Assembly (NCBI GenBank): GCA_037954235.1
Contig: JBBMOA010000014.1
Location: 20,381,273-20,445,272, forward strand
Direction: 5' to 3'
DNA: 64,000 nucleotides
DNA from: Aulostomus chinensis
Lineage: Eukaryota > Chordata > Actinopteri > Syngnathiformes > Aulostomidae
The notes beneath the pieces were generated by a model that saw only the letters and a program-made list of their open reading frames with translations, ran no database searches and had not been told where the DNA came from. Below are positions 43,745 to 53,111 of the stretch, one piece after another (within the stretch, counting starts at the first letter, position 1; the number at the start of each line of letters is the position of its first letter). The translations under genes and the position numbers were made by a program.

Positions 43745-44059
43745 ATACTAGGCCTCAAAAACCAGTGAGTGAGCAGCAGAGTAGCATCATGATCGCTGGT
43801 TTAGCGAAAGCAGTCCAATTCAACACGGAGGAGATGAGAGAATGCAAAAAGAACATTGAAGAGCTGAAGAAGCACAATGACTTTGCAAAGGTACCAGCGA
43901 GCTCAAGGACAGTGTGAGAGAACAAGAGAGACAGGCTGAGGTGGTGACTCCACTGTAGATTAAACGCCTGGAAGAGAGAAGAGATGAGAACGTAAAGAAA
44001 TAACTTTTCAGGCCCAGGGGCTGAGCAGCAAGGCACAGGCAGTCTGGGGGGGCCGAGCA

Positions 44060-44330
44060 GACCACCAGGGAGCAACGTCGGCCGGGACCACAGGAAGAGC
44101 AGCAGGAGCGACATCAGCCGGGACCCTCAGAGCAGGAACAAGAGTGGCGCCCGCCAGGACAGGAGTAATGCCTGCCAGGACCATGGGCACCGGAACAGGA
44201 GTGGCGCCACCGGGGACCCCTGGTGATGAAGCAGGAGTGGCGTCAGCCGGGACCCCCAACGCCGAAACATGAATCCCGCCGCCGGGACCCCCAACGCCAG
44301 AACAGAAGGGAGAAGAGAAGGGACTGGGCT
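44060..44330. repeat. Degenerate GC-rich minisatellite
   Basis: Variants of AGGAGTGGCGCCACCGGGAC (also AGGAGCGACATCAGCCGGGA and AGGAGTGGCGTCAGCCGGGA) recur with irregular spacing of roughly 27-50 bases. Minus-strand frames give proline/valine/alanine-rich translations that are products of the repeat. Confidence 0.65.
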
Positions 44331-44544
44331 TGACTGCAGTTGAGCAGAACGGTGGCCAACCTGCCCGCAGGCCGGGATCTCCTGGCTGTTCCACCGGGCC
44401 CTGAGCTGCCCCGCAAGCCCACTGAACTGTGCGAGGTCCACCCCAGGCCAGCCGGGTGCCCATTTAGTCCCCAACATTGGGCAGTCCTTGTGGCCAAAAG
44501 GGCAAGATTCTCAGTTTTTTTTTGTGGTCGGATCATTTTTTAAC

Positions 44545-45000
44545 GGTGTAGCGAGGAAACAGGACCCCAATGCAGACGGCGGACAACAAGTGTTCAACAA
44601 AAGGGTATTTAATGGTAAAAAGACAAAGGAACTCAAAGTGCCAACTGAAGAGAACATACAAAGTAGCAAACAAAACCGGAACTCACACGGGAGTGTGGGG
44701 GGAGCTGGGAACCTGCCTGACAAACCTGCACCTGCGGCACAGCGGAACGGAGCAGAGGGAGAGAGGCAGGTGGAGGTGAGAGAGGAGGGGGGGGGGGGGG
44801 GTGAGACCGGGAAGATAGGTGATACAGGTGAGGTGGTGGGGGAGACAGGTGAGGTGGTGGACAAACAGTGTGAGTTGAGAGTTGCTGATGTTGTGAACCC
44901 CAGTATGTCTGAGAGTGTGTGTGTGTGTGTGTCTGAGAGTGTGTCAGAGAGTGTGTGTAGAAAAATATTTCCCAGACAAACTACAGTTTCTAAATTCAGC
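44545..45000. repeat. Unclassified repeat with poly-G and GTGT runs
   Basis: GTAGCGAGGAAACAGGACCC, then GTGTTCAACAAAAGGGTATT, a G-run at 44788-44801, GAGACAGGTGAGGTGGTGG doublets and GTGTGTCTGAGAGTGTGT. It resembles in style the repeat near 13620-13990 and interrupts the Tx1 remnant. Family unknown. Confidence 0.45.
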
Positions 45001-45629
45001 AAAAAATGTCATGAAGCACAAGGCAACTCTGATCTAACCAATCAGGAGGTTTTTAGATTTAAAAAATTGATGGGCAAGGCAAGAAAAGAACTTGATTTTT
45101 AACAACATGGCTGCCTTGATTTTATTTTTTTTTTAATCTTTTTAGTGCCAGTGCTTTGAACCTCTCCCTCGTGGATTCTTTTAGAGTGGGGACGTTGAAC
45201 GTCAATGGCGCCAGGGTGGCAGAGAAGAGGGCTTTGGTGTTGGACACAGCAAGAAGGACAAAGATTGATGTATTGTTTTTACAAGAGACACACAGCGATG
45301 GGGGCAACACACCTGACTGGGACAAGGAGTGGGAGGGACAGGTGGTCCTGAGCCACTGCAGTACTGCAAGTGGGGGGGTGGCTCTCCTGCTATCAAGATC
45401 ATTAACCCCTTCATCACTAGTAGCAGAGCATGTCGTACCAGGGAGATGTCTGGCAAACAGGGTTTACTGCTGCCAGATGAATTACATGAAAACAGTCTGT
45501 CCTCAGTAATTTGTTAGCTTGTGGCTGCTGGAAAGTAGGAAAACAGTGAATTTCCAATCAAAATACTTTATCTTTATCCTATTTTTAATTTCCCCCTCCA
45601 TTCATTGAGCCTTTGCTGAAACTAACTCC

Positions 45630-46015
45630 AATTCCCTGCCTTAGACCTTTCCAGGGAGGCTGAGGGGTGTGATCCCCTGATAGTTGGAACACACCCCCTG
45701 GTCCCCCTTCTTAAAGATAGGGACCACCACCCCGGTCTGCCACTCCAAAGGCACCGCCAGAGCCCCAAGACACCCAGGGTGGATCCCACCCAGCCCCAGA
45801 GCTCTGCCACTGCGGAGTTGTTTCACTTCCTCGGCTACTTCTTCCCCAGAGATTGGATGACACCCCCCCCCCCCCCAGTACTCCCCCAACTCTGTCTCCT
45901 CCATGGAGTACATGTTGGTGGGATTGAGGAGTTCCTCAAAGTATTCCTTCCACCGCCCAATTATCTCCCCAGTTGCCTCCTTCCCCCACTGTAAACAGTG
46001 TGGGCAAGTTATCAT
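45630..46015 (-). mobile_element. Rex3-type LINE fragment
   Basis: Minus-strand reading includes GRWKEYFEELLNPTNMYSME, ISGEEVAEEVKQLRSGRALG and VPLEWQTGVVVPIFKKGDQG, ending in CSNYQGITPLSLPGKV. This overlaps and extends upstream of the region present in the 32950-34376 copy (KKGDQRVCSNYGGITPLSLL), so it is the same family with the pre-RT part preserved. Confidence 0.85.
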
Positions 46016-46047
46016 ATAAAAAAATAAAATAAAATAAAATATATATA

Positions 46048-46096
<49 letters not shown>

Positions 46097-46120
46097 TATT
46101 ATTATTATTATTTATATTTA
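46016..46120. repeat. (AAAAT)n, (TA)n and (ATT)n simple repeats
   Basis: Three adjoining low-complexity blocks directly abut the Rex3 fragment. They lie about 250 bases before the aldh9a1 start codon. Confidence 0.95.
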
Positions 46121-46229
46121 TTTTTTCTATCTAAACATGAGAGCCCTGCGTCTGTCAGCTCCAGTCCAGCCCTCCTAACGACTCCTCCCTCCTGGGGTCG
46201 TGTAAATGGTTAAGCGCCTCAGGTTCTCT

Positions 46230-46240
46230 CTACTTCCGCC
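46230..46240 (-). promoter_or_regulatory. ETS-like motif in aldh9a1 promoter
   Basis: GGCGGAAGTAG on the minus strand in a pyrimidine-rich stretch about 130 bases before the ATG. No TATA box. A TTTCAG just before the ATG could also be an acceptor for an upstream noncoding exon. Confidence 0.4.
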
Positions 46241-46368
46241 ACTCTGGCGCTGCATAGCCGCACCAAGCAGCCTGCAAGTTAACGGTACCAACCTGAACGG
46301 CGCCTTCTCTGTTTCTCAAGGGGTCTTCTCTCTTCATGACGATTTGTTTCCTTTCAGCTCGTCCGACA

Positions 46369-46729
46369 ATGTCGCGGTCAGTCCTGGACTCGATGCCTGC
46401 TGCCTCCACGGGGACGCTGGTGCTCACCGATCCGCTCCATTTCTGGGCAGGAAAGCGAGTCGAGGCCCGGCAGGAGAAGAACGCGGAGCCGGTGTTCGAG
46501 CCTGCTACAGGTTTGCACGTACAGCCGCAGTTAAATGAGACCAAACTCCGGAACGTAATGCCATTCAGGAGGAAGTAACGATCTGTGTTATTGGTCTGGC
46601 GGGTCATGCAGGCGGGCAACCACCGCCTCCCTGGTCCTCTGGTCTGGTTCCCATCATCTTTATATGACCTGCTGTAGATGATTTACAAGCTCCTGATTTC
46701 TTCATGATAATACCAATGTTCCCTTTCTG

Positions 46730-46806
<77 letters not shown>

Positions 46807-49800
46807 CCTGCAGGCCGAGTCTTGTGTCAGCTGGTTCCCTGTGGCCAGGAGGAGGTGGACGAGGCCATCAGAAGCGCCCACGCTGCCTACGTTAAGTGGA
46901 GCAAGATGGCGGGCATGGAGCGAGCTCGGGTGATGCTGGAGGCTGCGCGCCTGATCAGGGTGAGACTCTGACTTTTATCAGGAGAGATGGAAACATGCCC
47001 AGGTCAGAGTTGTGCAACAGCAGGAGGGGGTGACTGCTGCAGGCTGTAGGAGCACAAAAGGTATTGATCACAAAAGGGGCTGTAAAGGGGTGGAAACTTT
47101 CCAGAAAGTTTCCGGTAAATTTCCATGGGAAGTCAAGCGGGGTAATTTTGGGAATATTCCTAATAGCTAAACAACTGGAATTACCTTTCCATATTTACTA
47201 TTCTAAATAATTTGATAAACATCTTACAGGAGGCAGAAAAAACCAGCATCAGATTTGAAGTATAGGTCGCATCTTGACATGTATTTACCATCTATGAGGC
47301 TGTGCCAGCTGTAGCTTATTTGGTACTTGTTGTAGTCTGAACACAATTATATGTGCAATTTGTAAGTTAAACATCACCAAATACGTTAAAGATATTGCCA
47401 TGAAATGTCTTTTAAACTTACCTCACTTTGCGTCGTCCACAGGCTCAAATGTGTGATCCAGGATCCTAGTCACACCTGTGCATGTCATGGAGGAATGCCT
47501 GTAGGGGGCGTCACCTCCTGCTATGTGTGGATGTGATAGCATAGATATCCAGCTGTACTTCATATCTGCATGTTTTAGTCAGTATTGGGCTAAAATATTA
47601 TCTTCCCCTACCACATTTAAGTTCTCCATTTAGAACGTACCTTCAATCTAGTAAATTCCTGTTGAATCCCATAAATCCCCACGGACAGTTTCCAAGTTTG
47701 AAAATTCATGGATTTTGCAACCCTAATCTCGACTCAAACTGGGTGCCAGTTACCAGGATGCTGGTTAGCTGGTTTTCCTCGAAGACTTGCAATGTTTTCG
47801 TGGGCACGCAAACACACACCATCAAACGTGTCATCCCTGACCCGCCGGTCCGCGGTGTCCCATTTACACTGACGTCGCTCCAGCCCGGCTCCACCTCTGA
47901 GTTGTGTCGGTGCTCTTTGTGCAGAACCATGAATAAAGGTGATTTAAAGGCGCAGTAAACCCTGTTGACCAAGCATGGTGTCGTTTTGATCTGGGAGTTC
48001 ACGATGGCCTCTCCAGCTGGAAACAGTCACTAAGTCCATCTGTGAATAGATGGAAGAGCGCCAGATGCTTTTTCCTATGAAAGGCTTCATGTTTATGTGC
48101 AAATGACAAAAGATGTGAAGTCACAAACATCATCAAATACCTGCAGCTGCTGTGAGCAATGAACTTGAAAGGCCAGTGGCTCGATAAGCACCAGCGTCAG
48201 AGCCCGGTTCTCCCAGAAGGATAATAAAAGTGGTGATTGATTCAGCAGGACAGTGAATGAGCTGCTACACATCCAACGCACACACAGATGAACGCAGCAA
48301 GTAGATGCTGTCCTGCACCTGTTCACCTCCACGTAGTCGAGAAATAAAAGAACATTTCACGTATTAAAACCATACGTGCTCAATTTACTGTTTTTGAAAT
48401 AACTTCAGTATTGAAGCAGTAATTATTTAACTTGCTGGTTACAAATTATATTTACTCTTTTTGAAAACATGTTACTTGTAACTTGATATAATTTACTCCT
48501 TTTAAACCATCTTTGCTTTATTTATGCTCATAACTTGTTTTTCTCTGCATTTTAAACCCACACGTCCCAAGTCTGTAACTTCCAAGTGGAGGCTCTTGTC
48601 TTTTACTTTCTTGTCAAGTCAAAAGTAATCGAAGCAGCGGCTGGAGTCTCTGCAGGTAACGGCACTACACAGCTACATTTGCTAACTGGTGACTTTCATG
48701 ACAACGACAACAGGAGCGAAGGGACAGGATTGCAAAGCTGGAGGTGATCAACAACGGGAAGTCCATCACTGAAGCACTGGTGGACATCGATATCTCCTGG
48801 CAGTGTATTGAGTACTATGCTGGCCTGGCTGGTACTCTGGCAGGTGGGTACTCAAGTACTCTAATGATGGTGGTTCTGGGTCTCTTTGTTTGTACAGTCT
48901 TTACGCTCGGCTCATCTGTGACTCACTGATGTGTTGTAAATGTCTACAGGCCAGCACATCCAGCTTCCCGGTGGAGCATTTGCGTACACCAGGAGGGAGG
49001 CCCTGGGTGTGTGTGTTGGCATCGGTGCCTGGAACTACCCCTTCCAGATCGCGTCTTGGAAGTCTGCTCCTGCTCTGGCCTGCGGTGAGTGTTTTTTTAC
49101 GCGACACTGTGAGGGACTCTGCTCTGTGTGATTGATTTACTCCCATGTCTGTGAATCCCATTGTATAACCAAGAGCCATCTTCTCTGTGAAAGGTAATGC
49201 CATGGTGTTTAAACCCTCTCCAATGACCCCTGTGACTGCTGTGGTACTGGCTGAGATCTACAAAGAGGCAGGGGTCCCTGATGGCCTCTTCTGTGTGGTA
49301 CAAGGTGGAGCAGAGACTGGCACCTTGCTCTGCCATCACCCAATGGTCGCCAAAGTCTCCTTCACTGGCAGCGTGCCAACTGGCAAAAAGGTATCACATC
49401 AGTCCCACCCAATACACTGAGGACATCAAAGCTATCAGAGAAAACGCATGGAATTATATAGTGAACAAGAAAGTGGGAAACAACCCAGAATCCTGTATGT
49501 GTCATTAGCTTCTTCACACCACAAACCTTGGGCTGTGGCAGCTTCAGTTTCCTGAGGTCGTCATTAGTTAACAACGCTGCTTGCAGCTTTCATTTTTTTC
49601 AGTTGTCCGTTTTGGTCGTGAGTTGTGTCCTGCTGCTTCTCAGGTCATGGAAATGTCTGCCAAGGGGGTGAAACAGGTGACACTGGAGCTTGGAGGGAAA
49701 TCTCCCCTCATTATCTTCAAAGACTGTGATTTTGAGAATGCGGTGAAGGGAGCACTCATGGCAAACTTCCTCACACAGGGACAGGTGAGTCTGTGCCAGG

Positions 49801-51173
49801 GTTAGGCTTCTACCTCTCCCTCCAAACGACGACATTCAGGAAATTTGTTCCTTAAACTGCAGTTTGGCCTGCATCCAGTCTGCTTGATCACTATTGTGTT
49901 CTTGTCACATTTCAAGTATTTTAAGCCAGGGTGATTGACAGCTGCAAGACATACACATTAGATGGGAGGTGCAAGAGTTACAAATAACCACCAACCTGTC
50001 TGTGGACTTCTCAGGCCTCAATTTAGTCTTACAATTAGTGCGTGACAACATTTTCCAACAAAATTTGAATCTCTTTTATGCAGGTTTGCTGTAATGGGAC
50101 AAGAGTGTTTGTCCAGAGAGAGATCATGCCGCAGTTCCTGCAGGAAGTGGTCAAGAGGACCAAGTCCATCCCTGTCGGGGACCCCCTTTTGGAGGGTACT
50201 CGAATGGGAGCACTGATCAGCGAGCCACACCTGGAAAAAGTTCTGGGGTTTGTCACTCAGGCCAAGAAAGAGGTGTGTTGGTAATCCTCAGAGAATGAGA
50301 TTCAGACAAAGAATGTTAGAACGTCTTTATCATCATCGAAGGTCTACCACTGTTGGATTGTTTCCAGGGAGCCAAAGTGCTTTGTGGAGGAGAGCCGATC
50401 GTCCCCAGTGATCCCAAACTGAAAGGAGGTTATTTCATGTCACCCTGTGTACTCGGTATGCCTGTTGGACATTTGTCAATAACCTCAAATGACCTCCTCC
50501 AGCCTCTGATGACTCATAGTCATGTTGCCCCCTAGACAACTGCAGAGATGACATGACCTGTGTGAGGGAGGAGATTTTTGGACCCGTCATGTCAGTTTTG
50601 CCTTTTGACACAGAGGAAGAAGTTCTCAAGAGGGCTAACAACACCACGTTTGGATTGGCTTCTGGAGTCTTCACCAGGTTGGCAGAGCAGATCAACACAT
50701 TCTTCAGCCACCTGTTGTACCTGCCGACAGGCAGCGGCAGTCGTTGAAGATAAGGACGTTATTGCAGTCAGTAAAAACTTGGCTGCATTGACCAACTCTG
50801 ACCTGTTCATGGCCCGTAGGGACATTTCACGAGCTCATCGAGTGGCTGAGAACTTGGAGGCAGGAACTTGCTTCATCAACAACTACAACATCAGCCCCGT
50901 GGAGGTTCCATTTGGAGGGTACAAGAACTCTGGTAGGATGTGGTCATGTTACAGCAATGAACAAACAAAAGTCAGTGTGAGACGTGATGGTAGATATCCT
51001 GGGCATAACGTGTGGCAGTTGATGACTGGAAAGGTCCTAACTGAATGCTCAAGTGTGATCTCTGCTGTGCTCCACCAGGCTTTGGCAGAGAGAATGGACA
51101 GGTGACCATGGAGTACTACTCCCAGCTGAAGACTGTGGTGGTGGAAATGGGCGACGTTGAGAGCCTCTTCTGA
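46369..51173 (+). CDS. aldh9a1: ALDH9A1, 4-trimethylaminobutyraldehyde dehydrogenase
   Basis: NAD-dependent oxidation of trimethylaminobutyraldehyde (carnitine synthesis) and other amino-aldehydes. Coding exons 46369-46510, 46814-46959, 48714-48843, 48950-49084, 49194-49390, 49644-49784, 50084-50272, 50368-50455, 50536-50677, 50820-50932 and 51079-51173 sum to 1518 bases, 505 aa plus stop. Family blocks: GIGAWNYPFQIASWKSAPAL and NAMVFKPSP (cofactor binding), FTGSVPTGKK, VTLELGGKSP with the general-base Glu265, GQVCCNGTR with the nucleophile Cys299 (equivalent to human Cys288), EEIFGPVMS, and the C-terminal SQLKTVVVEMGDVESLF. The ATG at 46369 gives MSRSVLDSMPAASTGTLVL; an in-frame ATG at 46393 lies closer to the human 494-aa start. 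Intron 1 ends in an exceptional (TG)36 tract. The donors of exons 7 and 9 and the exon 10 acceptor are weak but consistent with conserved reading. Confidence 0.98.
46733..46804 (+). repeat. (TG)36 tract at the aldh9a1 intron 1 acceptor
   Basis: 72 bases of uninterrupted TG end 9 bases before exon 2, followed only by TTCCTGCAG. A CTGAC branch-like motif and a CCCTTTCT pyrimidine stretch lie just upstream of the array, about 84 bases from the AG. Confidence 0.98.
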
Positions 51174-51504
51174 AGCTCCTCATCAAGACGACACCTGCAC
51201 CGAGTCCGAGTCATGTGACTGGCGCCATTACTTCTTTACTCAACAAGTGAATCTGCTGTGGCCTTCAGGCAATAAATCATTACAAGTCCTATGGAGCCCC
51301 CTCGTGGTTGTGCCCACAAAAACAAGTCTTTTTTGGCCTCGCGGGGGCCCAGTAATGTCAGAATAACTGCTAATCCAAAAAGAAGCCCAGCAGCCTTAAG
51401 CAGACTCTTAAGTAAGAAGTCAGCAGTAGAAGACATTCCTGTGGGTTTCAGATTTTACTTTACTTGCTATTTTCTATCAATTTAAATTTCCCAAACTTGT
51501 GATA

Positions 51505-51510
51505 AATAAA
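51505..51510 (+). promoter_or_regulatory. aldh9a1: aldh9a1 polyadenylation signal
   Basis: AATAAA about 330 bases after the stop codon, in GATAAATAAAATCC. Confidence 0.7.
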
Positions 51511-51529
51511 ATCCTGTTCATTAACAGAG

Positions 51530-52769
51530 CTGCTGGTCGCTTGTTACGCCTGAGAAGTAAATGATACACCAAGCATACAAGTACCTTTAGACATGACATT
51601 TAGCCACACCCATCAAGCGCTCGGCTCACCTTTTGTTCATAGATCTTTGCCTGCTTATCAGCATCAGGCAGTCATTGGTCAGACTCAGACAATTTTTTTT
51701 AGTCCCTCAAGGGGCAATTAATTTATAGTTTCACCCCCCACAAAAACACAACAATTCAAACCATGTCACTAGCCCAGCACAAGCCAGACAGCAAGGTTGA
51801 TGTAGCGCAGCACAAGTTGAGATGAATGAAAACAGCAAAATGAACATAAGAAACAGGGGGCATTATTGTGTCAGGAGACACCGGCCAGTTGAAATGAGGA
51901 CGTCTGAGTGTAACAATCTGACAGAAGAAGGGACAAAGATTTGGACTGACGGTTGGCTTTACTCAGGTACGTGATAACGACGGCCAGAGGGCAACAACGA
52001 ATGCTAATCAGACAGAAGGTGGAGAGGTTGGTGGATATGAACCTCCTCCATCACGTCTTCCTCCCAGCAGCAGGTAGCTGCTCCATAAGGGAGTTCTTTC
52101 ACTCGTACGCTCAACAGTTGGTGTTTGCTGTCATGTGTCACTGTTCGCCAGCGCTGCAGCTGCTCCACAATGAACCCTCAAATGAGAGATTGTGAGCACT
52201 TAAACCATAAATCTCGGTGTAACAGTTTTACTTAAAATTCTAAGATTATTTTTTTCAATGTGGATTTTTAATATTTCATGTGGATTTAATATAACAATTT
52301 AATTTTATTAATCTCGATAGGAAGTTTATCTACATGGACCTTTTAAAATTTGGTGCTGATTTTAAAATGTTCAGGATGACTGTTAACCTGGAAAAATCAT
52401 GGAATTTGAAAATGGCCATTTCCCGTCCTGGACAGTTTTGGTAAGGTAGGGTATAAACCCTCAGATGAACTTGATAGATCTTTTGAGGTCATTGATTTGA
52501 TTATATTGTATGAAACCAAATAACTTTAAATCTGCTTTAATTAAATGTTCTCAGCTTAATTTTGAGGTTGATTCTTTGTTTTTCAAATTTGAAAAGACCT
52601 GTCAGAGTATGGTCATGGAAGTGTTCCTCAGGGGTGGAAAAGTCATGGAAAAAATCGGTAAAAAATGTGTATTAGTCCATAGGGTTAGCAATCTGCAGAG
52701 GGCTCAGCAGAGGGACGATGCACATATGCATAATAACAACAGGACGATGTTACATTGACCATGTTTTTG
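51530..52769. other. Intergenic between aldh9a1 and med8
   Basis: 51690-52200 has the flavour of an old non-LTR element end (TTTAGTCCCTCAAGGGGCAA, CTCCCAGCAGCAGGTAGCTG), but no domain could be confirmed. The rest is AT-rich. Confidence 0.4.
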
Positions 52770-53010
52770 GTGCGTGGGTGCCGTGGCTCAGAGGTAGTGG
52801 CCATCTAGCAACTGAAGGGTTGCTGGTTCGATCCCCACTTCCCCTGGTGACCATGTCCAAGTGTCCTTGAGCAAGATACTGAACCCCTGATGGCCCAGAG
52901 ATGGACTGGTGACCCGTCCAGGGTGAACCCCGCCTCTCACCCAATGTCAGCTGGGATAGGCTCCACCCCCTCAGGACCCTTAGCGGATAAGCGGTATAGA
53001 ACATGGATGT
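52770..53010 (+). mobile_element. Chimeric SINE: family 2 head with family 1 tail
   Basis: Head GTGCCGTGGCTCAGAGGTAG with B-box TGGTTCGATCCC, body ACCATGTCCAAGTGTCCTTG shared with 59265-59470. Then comes GTCCAGGGTGAACCCCGCCT, GGATAAGCGGTATAGAAC and ATGGATG, shared with family 1. Confidence 0.8.
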
Positions 53011-53111
53011 ATTTGGTACGGTTTCCCCATAAACTGACGCTTTTGTTTTGAAAGGGGTAAAACGGAAATGTGTCTTTACTGATACTTAGCGTTTCCGCTT
53101 CCAGGTCAACA

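Larger units (their letters stand above)
43745..45470 (+). pseudogene. Tx1-type (L1 superfamily) LINE remnant, ORF1 and endonuclease pieces
   Basis: 43750-44000 encodes a coiled-coil stretch (IAGLAKAVQFNTEEMRECK, NIEELKKHND, then in another frame ELKDSVREQERQ and IKRLEERRDENVKK) typical of ORF1 in Tx1-group LINEs. 45180-45460 encodes FRVGTLNVNGARVAEKRALV, KIDVLFLQETHSDGGNTPDW and SGGVALLLSRSLTPSS, the start of the APE-type endonuclease with its N-V-N-G and Q-E-T-H blocks (metal-binding Glu). The segment between is taken up by low-complexity sequence and another repeat. Stops and frame changes show that it is dead. Confidence 0.7.

Noticed and set aside
44008..44463. Pro/Val/Ala-rich minus-strand open frame
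   Set aside because: Arises from a degenerate GC-rich minisatellite within a dead LINE.
44488..45102. 204-aa plus-strand open frame
   Set aside because: Spans an unclassified repeat with G-run and GTGT run; only its last part resembles Tx1 ORF1.
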